In this document: positions 47,659-59,091 of the stretch, one piece after another
Numbering within the stretch: position 1 is the first letter of the stretch
Layout of the letters: each line of letters starts with the position of its first letter
From: Hypericum androsaemum
Lineage: Eukaryota; Streptophyta; Magnoliopsida; Malpighiales; Hypericaceae
Length of the DNA: 64,000 nt
Assembly: GCA_963995505.1 (NCBI GenBank)
Contig: OZ023196.1
Coordinates: 13,513,106 to 13,577,105, forward strand
Direction: 5' to 3'
Notes under the pieces: model-generated
The model's database searches: none
What the model was told of the DNA's origin: nothing
Seen by the model: the letters and a program-made list of their open reading frames with translations, nothing else
Position numbers and translations under genes: made by a program

Positions 47659-48782
47659 TGTCACACCTCGCACTTCCGGGCTGCGTAAAATGCGAGGTAG
47701 CATGCGTCAAAGTACAACGCAACGCGGCTTGGATGGAAGGATTGCGAGGCATGCACGCCAGCAGACATGATGGCGTAGCAACACAGGCAAGGAAGTGCGG
47801 AGCATACGCAGGGGTGTGCGCTGGGCCGCAGCAACACAGGCAAGAGAAGGTGGCAGCAGGGACGCTAGCACACCGCAGCAGGCAGCACATGCGAGGGAGC
47901 GCGTGCGATAAGGGGCACAGCGCAAGGCTACTGGCAAAGGCACGCAGCAGCAGCACAGGCACAGCCTGCGTGGGCAGTTACGATGGTAGTTACAGCGGCA
48001 GCTATTTGCGTTGGCTGCCATATTTGACCGAAGGGGTGCGAACAAAGCACCAAGGGACGCGAGGGGCTTCTGGAGGGGTGCGAGGAGGGTGCCCAGATTT
48101 GAATTGAAGGGCCACGAAACCCAAGCACAGCCAGCCAGCCCGAAGGGGTGCGAAAGAGGCAAGACAGTTGCGACAAAGGGTTGCGACGAGACTAGGCAGC
48201 ACTGCTGCCATACATGGCCATTCGGCCAGGCTAGGATAGGTGGCCTTTCGGCCTTATTTCTGTATAAACAAGGGGCGCCTATGGGCTATAAATAGGTCAT
48301 CCCCTGCTAAGTAGACACATTCACAACTTGTACCGAAAATTGTACTTACGGAAAGATCAATAAAGGTATCGAGTTGCGGAATCCTCTTGCGCTTATTTCA
48401 AGTTTTCGCTGCGTGAGTGCGAGAGTAAGGAGGGAGAGGCTGACTTGGGGCGAGTTAACCCCAGGTGCCGGCGCGCCTAGGCCTTGCGAAGACTATAGGC
48501 GTGACAATTTGGTATCAGAGCCAGGTTACGGAAGTGACGCTGGTGCGTAGGACGAACTGCTGCGATGGCCAGCCATGATGATGCTTCGGTGGTGGACAAT
48601 CCGGGTGCGGCTAAGGATCCGCCTCCTACGAAGAAAGGAGGAGGAGGACGGGGGAAATCAGTCCCTCCGGATGCGTTGGCCCACTTCGAAGTAAGGCTTG
48701 GTCAGATTGAGAGGCTGACTTTGGGCGAGTTAACCCCAAGTGCTGGCGCGACTAGGCCTTGCGAAGACTATAGGCGTGACAC
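47659..48782 (+). mobile_element. Internally deleted LTR retrotransposon (LTR, primer site, gag start, LTR end)
   Basis: The complete LTR is 47659-48506, starting TGTCAC and ending GTGACA. PBS TGGTATCAGAGCC follows at 48510-48522. A gag-like start at 48565 (MASHDDASVVDNPG...) is followed within 150 bp by a second copy of the last about 73 bp of the LTR (48710-48782, ending GGCGTGACA). Nearly all internal sequence and most of the 3' LTR are therefore deleted, the junction lying in the shared word GAGAGGCTGACTT. CAAG immediately precedes and follows the element, a 4-bp target duplication. Long overlapping frames in 47618-48295 are GC-rich LTR noise. The LTR promoter TATA is probably CTATAAATAGG at 48284. 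Confidence 0.88.
48510..48522 (+). promoter_or_regulatory. Primer-binding site complementary to initiator tRNA-Met
   Basis: TGGTATCAGAGCC, three bases after the LTR end: the standard minus-strand primer site of plant LTR elements. Confidence 0.9.
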
Positions 48783-49594
48783 AAGTCTCTACAACCCCTA
48801 CAACCCTCAGGAACATTATGATCTTCCATGTTTTAGAGACTTGGACTCGGCTGCAATCCCTCTGGAACTTCTTCAACTACTTCCACTTCTAACAAAACTT
48901 CGCCAAAGCTCCTTCGAACATCAAAACAAACCCCTCCAACAAAACGCTCCACTGCAAGTACAGTAACAGTACTTCAAAACTCTACACCAACGTAATGACC
49001 CAAAATTTGGAAAGAAACACAAGAAAGCTTCATAATTTAAGACTACAAATGTGAACTTTCTCCAAAGGAACATGCTTTGTAGAAGATAACCCGTCATTCT
49101 TTTTCACAAAAGTTGTACACCTTTTACTTCAACGAAAACTTATGCCAAAACCTCTTCTAAACCCCTTCAAATGTAACATTCCATAGCAAGTACACTAACA
49201 GTAACTTCAAAACTCCAAAACCAACACAAAAACACCAACTTTGCGAGGGAAAACTTCATAATTTATGATTTAAAAATGGAAACTTTATCCTAAGCAACAC
49301 CATTTGATACAATTCAGAAGATGACCCATTATCCATTTCACAAAGTTATTCCACCGTTTACTCCCAAATAAGTGCTCCAATTAACCATTAGAATAGAAAA
49401 AAGAACACAAGCAAAAAAAGGAATAAAAAGAGCTTGGTGTTGTACCTGAGGATATGCATTTCCTCCTGCTTTGGACCACGAGCTTCCGCCAAAGAACACA
49501 TAGCCTAACGACATAAGGAATGTACAAATTTAGGGAGCTCTATGATTTAAACCCTCGCATGTATAATCATGGTATAATATTTATTTTTAAAAAA
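48783..49594. repeat. Copy of the BED-gene upstream region and its tandem repeat
   Basis: 48870-49370 matches 30768-31480: CTTCTAACAAAACTTCGCC, TGCAAGTACAG, TTTGGAAAGAAACACAAGAAAGC, then about two units of the 200-bp repeat. The BED coding region itself is missing. Beyond 49380 is spacer to the next transposon. Confidence 0.78.
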
Positions 49595-50777
49595 AAGTCA
49601 AATTGCCCTCAGTCCTGTGGGATTTGCCTAAATCACTGTTTCAACCCCTCCTATTCCGAAATCAAAATTGTGGCCTCCTAGTTTGCTTTTATTAAACTCT
49701 AAGGTCCCTCGCTGATGTCTATTATGCCCTTCAATAAAAAAATGTACATCTTCTTCCCCGACCATTCTGGTCGCCTGTCGTCACCGGAAAAACACCAGCT
49801 CTGCCATCATCACCGATGATAAATTCCCAAATCAGACCTCGACCTTCCTGGTCCTCGTGCTTTATCGAGCCCAAATTAGTCCCAAATCAGAGCAGACCTG
49901 GAAATTTATCACGAATTAGGCCGAACCTTCGGAGTCTTGCGTCGCCACCGCCATTTTCACAACCTCCGTTCTGCTGGGTAAAAATTCTCACCCTCCACTC
50001 ATCCACCGTGGCAGAAAACCCCTTGCTGCCACCCCCAACCAGCTCTAACACGTGCGTATTGACAGAATCCTAACCAGCCAGTCAACCACCACTGGCAACG
50101 AAACCCTAATCGCCACTGCCTCGAGCCGGGAGAGGTGCACGGCAGAATCTGCCAATCTACAGGAGGGGAGGGTGTGGCAGGGTCATAGTGGAGGTGGGGG
50201 TAGCGGCGGAGGAGGTCAACACTGATGTCGTCATCGTCCTTCATCTTCAAACCTTGGGGAGGTCGGCATGGAGATGTAATTGCTGTAATGGAATTTTTGT
50301 GGCGGGGAAGAAGATATACATTAGCGGCAAGAGGGTTAACAGTGTTCGAGGAAAAGAAATTTTTGAGCTTTGGGTATCATTTGGCGGAAGAAGATGGTCG
50401 GACATTTTTCAGAAACTGGGGATGATGGTCGGGGAAGAGTATAATAGGCATTTTCTTGATTAAAAAATAAAAATAATTGATGACATCAGCAAGGGGTCTT
50501 AGAGTTCAATAAAAATAAACTAGAGGACCAAATTTTTGATTTCAAAACAGAAGAGACTGAAACAATGATGGTCGGAGAAGAAGATGTATGTTTTTATTTT
50601 TTTATTGAAGAGTATAATAGTCATTTTCGTGATTAAAAAATAAAAAATAAATGATGACATCAGCGAGGGGTCTTAGAGTTCAATAAAAAGAAACTAGAGG
50701 ACCAAATTTTTGATTTCAAAACAGGAGAGACTGAAACAATGATTTAAGCAAATCTCAAGGACTATGACAATTTGCCC
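49595..50777. mobile_element. Mutator-like element with long TIRs (second)
   Basis: Left (A)AGTCAAATTGCCCTCAGTCC...TTGCCTAAATCACTGTTTCA; right in reverse complement GGGCAAATTGTCATAGTCC...TTGCTTAAATCATTGTTTCA. TIRs are about 150 bp. The flanking 9-mers TTTAAAAAA (49586-49594 and 50778-50786) are a plausible 9-bp target duplication, but lie in A/T-rich DNA. The right terminal region is duplicated internally (about 50430-50570 and 50600-50777). The interior (49750-50400) is GC-rich with broken frames and may be captured host DNA that I cannot identify. Confidence 0.82.
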
Positions 50778-50954
50778 TTTAAAAAATCTCTCGAGCTTCC
50801 TTACAAAATTAAAATAGTAATTAATTTTTTTGTTTATTCCACATGGGTCTCCCTGCGGGAGAGAAAAAGTAAATTAAACTTTGGGGCCGTCCATTTTGCA
50901 TATCGGATGGCTGGGTATGTCGCATTTGGACAGAGAGGAACAGCAGAGGAGAGG
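50778..50954. other. Short spacer
   Basis: Includes a GC-rich patch similar in position to 31690-31840 in the sister module; no gene. Confidence 0.4.
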
Positions 50955-51590
50955 AGTGGGTAATGACTAATGCAGAGGGATACTATGGGTTATTAGAGCT
51001 AATATAAAAAAACAGGAAGTCATTTTCTAGAAGATAGTTTTGAGATGTGTGTAATGGATTCATATTCTAAAAACTTTAAATTATAATACAGTAGTGGAGG
51101 ATCTCAAGACTAATGTTGCTAATGACATGAATGTATGTAATTCTTTTCTTTCAAGTCTACATAATCTAAGAACTAAAATACTACCTCAAGGATTTAATTA
51201 AAATTTTTGTTATTTTGTTGTCTGAAAAAAATTTCAATCATTATTACATTTTATATACAAAATAAAAGATATCATTGATGGGATGAAAATTTTCTTTTGA
51301 AAAGTAAAACATCATAAAATCTAACAATAACTTAATTTTTTTAATTTAGGTGTAATCTTATTGTATATGTACACATAGACAATATGCGCATTTGCACTTA
51401 TGCATGTTTAGTCACTTCTTTCGACGATTGTTTAGTTACCTAAGTTGACAATAAGATAAATCATAAAAAATTTATCTGAGAAAAGATTTATATCACTAGA
51501 ACTCGATTAATCAAAATATGTATGTTTCTTAAGGTGCATGTTTTGATCAATAAAGTCAAAACTGGTCTAGATCCTCAGGTATTGCGATGA
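50955..51590. repeat. Dispersed module, copy A3
   Basis: It begins GGGTAATGACTAATGCAGAGGG as in 31852, continues co-linear with A1 through ATTTTGTTGTCTGAAA and TATGCATGTTTAGTCAC, and goes on past the point where A1 was cut by Copia. It therefore shows what A1 looked like before rearrangement. Confidence 0.8.
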
Positions 51591-52380
51591 CCTCTCCTAC
51601 CGGTAATCCAAGAGGTTGGGGTGGCAATCCTAGGCACTACAACTAGGATAGATCCTCAGGTATGAGAGATAACCGTAGCGGCTATTATGAAAGGCAGAGA
51701 CTCGAGTTTTGTTAGGGATAGGTTTTCGTCATGGAATAGGCAACCATTAGGTGGTGCAGGAAATGGAGGATATCCATTCGGAGCTCCGCCCTAAGGGTAG
51801 TGGATTTGTAAATATTATGAAATTGGATTATGTAGGAAGAGAGCATCATGTAATTTTTGGCACCCCGGATCATAAGCCGCAGTTCCTCATCACCAATTTG
51901 TTGTTGATTTGTAAATATTATGAAATATTTCATAATATTTCACAAATGCACAACAAATTGTTGTTGAGACATCGCGACATATAGTTCGGGGTGGCAAAAA
52001 TACAAGAAGCTCCCTTATACATACCCACTTTCATAATATTTATTAATCTATTATCCTTTGGGCGGAGCTCTGAATGAATGTCTTCCATTTCCCACACTAC
52101 CTAAATGGTTGTGTGTTCTATGATGAATACCTATCCCTAACAAAACCCGAGTCTCTATATTGTTAATACTCGATATGGTTATCTCTCATACCTAAGGATC
52201 TATATTCGTTGCGGTGATTAGGATTGCCACCCATACTGCCTGGATTACCGGTAAGAGAGGTCATCGCGATGTTCCCTTCATCTTGAATTGTCACATGACC
52301 CATGCCCCAATGAGTATTGTTATTCTTAGTAGGTGGTCCGCGATTCAGGTTTAGGTTCAGATTTATGGTTCTCGTCACCC
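51590..52380. repeat. Large inverted repeat IR-2 (centre near 51925)
   Basis: Same sequence family as IR-1. The left arm runs from CATTGCGATGACCTCTCCTAC-like sequence, and the right arm returns as GTAAGAGAGGTCATCGCGATG. The centre contains AATATTATGAAATATTTCATAATATT. Each arm encodes the same Asn/Gly-rich peptide (GGNPRHYN-like, NRSGYYE, RQPLGGAGNG, GREHHVIFGTPDHKPQF). Compared with IR-1, the arm is not duplicated in tandem and the centre differs. Confidence 0.85.
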
Positions 52381-54790
52381 GTTACTGAGATTTTAAAATG
52401 CAATAGTTTCAAGTTCAAGAGCTAAGAAAGTTATTGATAAACGAACTGGAGAATTACTCATGGGCTTTGTTTATTGCGTCCGAAATAATTTCTGAAAGTT
52501 TATGAGAAATTGTTTTTGGGTATAGTGTAAAGAACTAGTTAATCATGGTGGATAACGATTATAAAAAAATATGAAAATTTTATTTTCTAGAAAATAATTT
52601 TGGGATTTGGTAATGGATCTCATGTTCTTAAAAAACTTTAAATTATAATATAGCTGTGTATGATCAAGATTAATGTTGTTAATGACAAGAATATATGTGA
52701 TTCTTATTTTCCAAGTCTACTAAAATCTAAGAACTCAAACACTACCTCAGTTTTTTATTTACAATTTTCATTATTTTGTTGTCTAAAATAATTTTGGATC
52801 ATTATTACATTTTGTATACCAAATAAAAGATATCATTTGATGTGATGAAACTTTTCTTTTGAAAACTTAAAACATCATAAAAATCTACAATAACTTGATT
52901 TTTTTAGTAAGTGTAATCTGATTGCACATGTACATATAGACAACATGCACATCAAAGCCGGCATACATAAGATCACAAGCACTTATGCATGTTTAATCAC
53001 TTCATTTAGAGATTGTTTAGGTACCCAGTTTGAAAATAAGGTAAATCATAGAATTTATTTGACAAAAAAATTTGATCAGTAGAACTCAATTAATCAAAAC
53101 ATGTACGGTTTTTTAAGGTGCATGTTTTGGTCAATGAAGTCAAAAAGCAGCCAGGTCTACCCTGGTAACGAAAAAAACTTAATACACGAGATCAGAAAAG
53201 TAGAATTAACAGAGATCTAAAACCAATTATCACAGCACATATTTCAAGCCAAATCTAGACATAAACTTTGATTTCACATAGATTTTGGTGCTAAATATTC
53301 CAAAATTTTGATATTGATGAGACTGATGTTATAGATCACTAGAAGTTGATTGACCAAAACATGTACTGTTTTGAAGGTGCATATTTTTGTCAATACGGTC
53401 AAAAGGGTTCAGATCTGATTGACCAAAATATGTACTGTTTTGAAGGTGCATATTTTGGTTAATACGGTAAAAAGGGTTCAGATCTACTCTCGTAAGAAAA
53501 AAAACTCGATACATGAGATCATAAAAGTTAAACAAATGGAGATCTAAAAATGATCTATTATAACATAAAAATCAAGTCAAGATCCAGATCTGAACTTCGC
53601 TACCACATCTATTTTGAGACTAAGTATCCTGAAAATTAAAAATATCGATGCGACTAATATTTCAAATATAAAGAACAATAAAATAAAATAATTAGAATCA
53701 TCAAAATAGAGTAGATAAATATTGAAACCTATGAGTGAAGACGATGATGATTGCAATGAATGATCGATGGATGTAGCTAGCACACTCGAGATGATGATGG
53801 TAGCAGAGGATGAGCGGCGGCGGCAGGGTCAAGGGAAAAGGGAATGTAGCTCTTTTTATAAGGTTAATCTCTCAATTAGGGAAAATGACGATTTGGTAAT
53901 AAATTTTTAGGTTATAAAATCTACTGACCCATATATATGGGAGAAATACAAAATAAAAGTCCTTTAGTTTACAAAAATATACTGATTACAATAGGATATT
54001 ACGAATTAATCCCCTAACTTGCAAATTATTATATTGATATCCATGAATGACGAAAATATCATTGAGGCACCTACCATTGTTAAGCCAAAATGAAGAGGGG
54101 GACGAGAGAGAAAGATAGAGAATAAGCGGGAAATCTTGTCGTGCGGCAGGTCTCGGCTTGTGATGGCATCGGAGGTGAGGAAGGGATTTTAGGGATTTTT
54201 CATTTTATAATAGAATATATATTTTTTTCTTTTGGGGGTATTCTCATCATATCTTATGTAAACTTAATTTGGTTGGAACCTCTTAGGAAATTCTTTTCAA
54301 ACTGCTATTTTGTAGTATGTTTTTGCTTACCACGGGGTCAGTTCATACTCTCCTTGTGTAATTAGACTATTTTTGCAAATTATATGAGTTTATTTGTTTT
54401 TTCGACTCACACATATATAAAAGGTTTTAGGTTTCATCTATGGTACCTTATTTGGAGATTCCAGAAGTATATACCCCAATTAAAAATGTGGACAAATTAT
54501 GAGTAGCTTTTGGGAAATTACTTCTTGATGGTTTAATTTAAATTTAGACCTCAACTCTATCCCCGTGTTCAAATTAATTATTAGCAAATTATGAACCCAA
54601 ATTTCAACATTTAATAACTTGCTATATTGACAAATATTTTAGTCTTTCACATTTATAAGAATTCCAAATATAATTATGACTACTTAAACGAAAAATTTCT
54701 GTACAATATTATTTTATTTAAAATTCATCGTTTAATGACCATACACATTTTTTTGTAGAAAATATGAGAGACCATATTATTTTAGTTAAA
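52380..54790. repeat. Dispersed module, copy A4
   Basis: Co-linear with 36190-38930 (see that entry for landmarks), without its two later insertions. It contains its own short duplication GATTGACCAAAAnATGTACTGTTTTGAAGG at about 53350 and 53416. Frames such as 53577-53783 and 54141-54365 are not conserved between A2 and A4 and are not genes. Confidence 0.75.
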
Positions 54791-54946
54791 ATTTAATTCG
54801 ACCATTATAAAATTGATCTAGAATTCAATGACCATGTATATCTTTTTGGTATAAAATATCAGAGACAGTTTCTACTTCTTTCACGAGTATAGAAGTAGAA
54901 ACCAAAAAAGCTTCTTCTCTTCTAGTAGAGCCATCTAGTAGAGTTA

Positions 54947-54973
54947 CTCTCTCTCTCTCTCTCTCTCTCTCTC
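54947..54973. repeat. (CT)n microsatellite
   Basis: 27 bases of uninterrupted CT dinucleotide. It sits in sequence shared with about 62180-62270 (CATCCATGGCGCGAGCATACGGTCTCCTC and its relative), so the locus belongs to another dispersed repeat. Confidence 0.95.
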
Positions 54974-55870
54974 GGAGTTCATTTTTCACCTTTAACAAAC
55001 TTTAAGACTTTGAACCCGAATCACTCCTCACCGTCGCCATCCATGGCGCGAGCATACGGTCTCCTCCTCCTCATATTAGATGTCTCAAATTTTATCACAG
55101 AAAAACACTCCCTCGACATCCTCTCACGTTACGGCGAACATAAGCCGACGTCGGCCTTGGTTGCTTAACGATCCCGGCTGATCAACCCGGCATGTTGCTC
55201 ACCCATCCTTGTCATAAGCCGCTTACCGGTCGCTCTCCTCCGCCTAGTGCAGTCAACCACTACACTACTCCTTGGCCAGAGGCTAGCTTCTTCGAGCTTG
55301 GGATCTAGCTTTAGCTCAAGTTGAGACTTTCCAAAATTTCTGTCAAGGAGTCTACCGACAACAGAGATTGACAAGAGGAGTTGGTCACCATGGTGGCCAC
55401 CCCTCTGGTCACTTCCTATTTCATTTCTATTTTGCTATTAATTATGTTTCTGTTTTTGTTTGTATGTTTGGATGAACTTTAGTCTTATCTAAGATATGTA
55501 TAGATTACTACGTCTATCGTGTTAATGCTGGCTGCTAAAATTGTCTTAATAGGATATTTGACCTTTGCTCCTAATTGTGTGCATCTCGTATGTAACACAG
55601 TGCTCATTAGCATGAAGAGCTTGTGTGTAACTTAGTGCTTACTAATTGATGCTTCTGTTAGAAGTTACTCTGTTAGGCTTAGCTCCTCGATAGGATGTTA
55701 GCTCTTGTGGTGTATTAGCTTTGACGGGTTTCTTTTCTCTCTGTCCGATGGGGAAGTTGGATTTGTGCACATTTTATTCCCTCGCGTCGATAGATTACTA
55801 CTTGGCGTGCCATCCCCGGTCGACTGCAAAATCTAGACTTCTTTTAGCAACGGAGTTTCATTGGCCCTTC
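54974..55870. other. Repeat-derived spacer
   Basis: 55010-55090 has a partner near 62220-62270. 55100-55400 is moderately GC-rich with no supported gene. No splice-compatible coding sequence recognised. Confidence 0.45.
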
Positions 55871-56700
55871 CTTTTGTACGCTTTGCTCCTCAACTGCTGA
55901 GAGTATTGATCATGTCGTGGTTCTCTAACCCTTTGCGATTGCAGTTTAGAGTAAGATCTACTCAGACTTTTTCCCTTCTTTGCCTTTTTTGCTAGCTATT
56001 CAGAGTTATGCTTGTCTACCTTGCATGTCCGTTTTAGCCGTCACGTACATGCTCTATGGCGAGTGGCATTTGTTACTTGTTCTTGGGCTATTTGGATTGA
56101 GAGGGATCGACATATCTTTGAGAAAGTTAGACACTTATTCGACCTCTAGTGGCAAAGGCTGGTTCTTGGATCTGGGTCATATGTTCAACTTTAAGAATGG
56201 CCTTCTCAGATTACGCTCTTTCGAAGTCCCGACTGGGTATGCCTCTTAAATCTTGGAAGTTAGATAGCATTGTCCCCTATCTGGGTGGATAAAGTGCAAT
56301 ACATATGGCAATGCCAATGGTGCTCCAGGCGACACTTCTGAGACTAGCCTTTTCCGTAACTACGTGGGATTTGTTGTGCGATATTTCATCACGCAACCGG
56401 GTATTTGCTTTGCTTATAAAACAGAGTTGGGGGCTGCAAAGTAAGCGGTGGAGATAGCTCATGATCGAGGGTGGCATCGACTTTAGCTAGAAACTAATCG
56501 GTGTATGTTTTCTCTTTATTTCACGATCGGGTGGCTCGACATAATGGGGTTCCCTAGCAGTTCTGCAATCGTTGGCTTCAGGTGCGAACCAAGCTAGATG
56601 ACATGGAGTTTCAATTATCTTACATCTTTTAGGAAGGCAACTCGGTGGTAGTGACAACGCTAGGAGCCATTTTTCCTTGCTGTCCATTTATCTCCCACTG
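55870..56700 (+). pseudogene. Plant LINE remnant: zinc-binding (zf-RVT) and RNase H regions
   Basis: AESIDHVV (about 55888) is the C-terminal zf-RVT signature. WAIWIERDRHIFEKV (about 56085-56130) is the usual sequence before the RNase H domain of plant non-LTR elements. 56289-56490 encodes the RNase H itself in decayed form (KCNTYGNANGAPGDTSE, TELGAAK, IAHDRGWHRL with stops), and 56600-56660 encodes MEFQLSYIF...EGN. At least three stops and frame changes. No 5' half with endonuclease and RT is present. Confidence 0.78.
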
Positions 56701-56929
56701 GTTTTTTGGTGGCAGGATTTCCTACAGAGGCTGTCGCTGCGATCTCATACACGCTTGTATGTGGGTTAGTGGGTGTATGCGTTCATCTCGACTGTCCGGC
56801 TTGTGGGTCAGCTTGAGACTAGGAGTTAGGTTGCTGTTTTACTGGATTGTTAGCTTGTGGACACCCCTCTTGACTACCCGGTTTGTGGGCTAGCTTGAGG
56901 TTAAATTTAGGCGGTATGTATGCTTTGAC
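56701..56929. other. Spacer
   Basis: Contains a direct repeat: CGACTGTCCGGCTTGTGGGTCAGCTTGAG near 56790 and GACTACCCGGTTTGTGGGCTAGCTTGAG near 56872. A third relative, CGACTATTCGAATTGTTGGTTAGGTTGAG, lies at about 57460, split from these by the hAT element. No gene. Confidence 0.5.
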
Positions 56930-57421
56930 ACGTTCATGATTAGAATCTCATTCATGATTCGATTCGATTCGATTTGTTCAAAATTTTGATTCGAATTTGC
57001 CAAGAGACGAATTGAATACGGTTCAAAAATTTTATAATTCATCGAACCAGTGAATTCGATTCGAGTCTTATTCGTGTCAAATTCATTTATATTATGTAAA
57101 AAATAAAAATATAGTAATTATGTGAAAAGGGGAAAACAGGGGAAAAGTCTAATGTTTTGTACTTTTTTTAAATCAAAATTTTTGAATTTTTTCAAAAATA
57201 TTTCGAAAATTTTCAGAAAAATTGACATTTTATAAATATTTTTATTAAATATTAAAATAAAAGAAATAATTTGAATTCGATTCGAATTCAAAAAATCATA
57301 ATTCGTATTCACGGTTTAAGATTTTGATGAATTCGAATTTGAATCAATTCGATTCGAATTCGACCAAATTTGAACCAATTCGATTCGAATTCGACCAAAT
57401 TCGAACTGTGGTCAGGTCTAT
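56930..57421. mobile_element. hAT element, third copy of the TTCGATTCGA family (decayed left end)
   Basis: It has the family's interior (GATTCGATTCGA, AAGAGACGAATTGAATACGG, GAATTCGATTCGAATT) and the right end TGTGGTCAGGTCTA at 57421. The left end reads CACGTTCATGATTAGAATC in place of TAGACCTGGCCATTGTTAGAATC. No clean 8-bp duplication remains. It is shorter than its sisters through an internal deletion. Confidence 0.75.
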
Positions 57422-57538
57422 ATACGCTCCTCTGATCTATTAGCTAGAGCACGCCCCCTCTCGACTATTCGAATTGTTGGTTAGGTTGAGGTTGGGTCTA
57501 GGTGATGTACCATATAGCTATTCGCATGAGGATTAACT

Positions 57539-57730
57539 TTTTTTTGTTTAACCAATTGGTATCCGGCTCATTAGGCCAACTAATCCAATTTCGAGCTGGG
57601 TAGTACATTTAAAAGGTGACAAATCTCTCCCAACAAGTATTTAACACTGCTGTGTACTCAAAGACTCGAACCCGAGACTTGGTTAAGCTAGAATAACTCG
57701 CTCATCAGTTGATTTAAATATTTATTGGTA
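57539..57730 (-). mobile_element. SINE (192 bp) with 14-bp perfect target duplication
   Basis: Read on the minus strand it contains the B box GGGTTCGAGTC (about 57663-57673) and ends GGTTAAAC plus an A-run. The direct repeats CATGAGGATTAACT at 57525-57538 and 57731-57744 are identical. The 3' end TTGGTTAAACAAA and size recall the Au family of plant SINEs; the family is inferred. Confidence 0.85.
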
Positions 57731-57744
57731 CATGAGGATTAACT

Positions 57745-58660
57745 AGTGGTAGGATCTCGGTGCTATGTTAATTTACAATTTTTTCTTTTCTTTGGTAATA
57801 ACATTTTGGAATTACAAGAAGGAAAGCAATCACACCACAAGGCAACGTGGTGTAATGGCATGGAATATGTGTATTTTTTTTTATAAGTAAAATGTTTATT
57901 ACTTCTCCAAAATTCCAAAGAATAGTTATATCAATTGTATATCAAGTATCAACACTTAAGAAACTAGATAATACCTATCAAAATAATAAGATATTAAGAG
58001 ACCGAGTATGTGTATCTTATGTCATTTTATATCTATCTTAATTGCTCATGTTCTCATGTCTAGTTACTTTATGTTTTTGTGTTGTAATTTTATCTTTTAA
58101 TGAAAGGCTTTTAATGTCGTACTAAAAAAATCTTGTTTGACTCGTCCAATGACATTTAATTCTGTAACTAATAATTCAGATTTAAATTTGATCGAGTCAC
58201 AAAATATAGCAAAACTTCTCTACCAAATCTTAATATAATTATATTTTTAAAATATAGACTGAGATTAAGTTATAATATTTCTTGTTAATTTACGTCCTCG
58301 GTAGTGTTTGATGAATTACTACAATCAGGTGACTTAGACAATCATCATAAGATTGACTCAAAATCTGGTGAACACACGTATCTCTTCAGTAGAAAAACAT
58401 GTCTTTGATTCCATAGAATTTTTGGTATTCGAATTCAAATTTGAATAATATAATAATCAGTTTAGATATTTTGATAATAAAATATTTAGATGATTCGAAT
58501 TATCGGATATTCACCCTTATTCCTGAATTTCTCATTTTGGATTACACACAGGCGGCATCTACTCTTCGGACACAATTCGAGGTTTACGGCCATTCGACGA
58601 TGCAAAGCATTTATTGGGGTGGATTTAGTAGAGACTGTGGCATTCCCCGGGGACTAATTC
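57745..58660. other. AT-rich spacer
   Basis: GTGGTGTAATGGCATGG near 57850 looks like an isolated tRNA A box, but no B box follows. The frame 58441-58728 runs into the minisatellite. No gene supported. Confidence 0.5.
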
Positions 58661-58800
58661 AAACCAATATCACTACACATATAAATCAATATCACTTCAC
58701 ATGTAAACCAATATCACTTCATAAGTAAACCAGCGTCTTCTAAACCAATATTACTTCACATGCAAACCAACATGACTTCACATGCAAACCAATAACACCT
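58661..58800. repeat. 22-bp minisatellite (AAACCAATATCACTTCACATGT)n
   Basis: About six imperfect units starting at 58661, with units of 18-22 bp. It is flanked by CCCCGGGGACTAATTC on the left and TTTAGTCCCCACTC on the right, which form a possible short inverted pair around it. Confidence 0.85.
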
Positions 58801-59091
58801 GATAAGTTATTGACCATTAGATTTAAAGATAATCAAATCTGACGGCCCAAAATGTAGTCCTCATCTATGGACAAATTTTCTTTAGTCCCCACTCAATCCG
58901 GTCTCGCATTTTTATCACCTGTCTCCCGGAGAACACATAACTGTCCCCGTAAACATGACAACGTAAGACAAGAAACATTAATTGAAATTTGTTTCTAGGG
59001 ATCCGGCTTTGATCCTAATACATAAACTCCGCCTTAAGGAAAAAGCCAAATAAAGGAACAGATTCAATTAAATTTCCAATTACCCTTTTGC
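58801..59091. other. Short spacer
   Basis: No gene recognised. Confidence 0.4.

Noticed and set aside
47618..48295. Cluster of overlapping open frames of 60-151 codons on both strands
   Set aside because: All lie in the GC-rich LTR and are open in several frames at once. No domain, and the TG...CA LTR explains the sequence.
53577..53783. 68-codon minus-strand frame in module A4
   Set aside because: Not conserved in the co-linear module A2.
57850..57866. tRNA-like A box (GTGGTGTAATGGCATGG)
   Set aside because: No B box at the right distance and no cloverleaf; not a tRNA gene or clear SINE.
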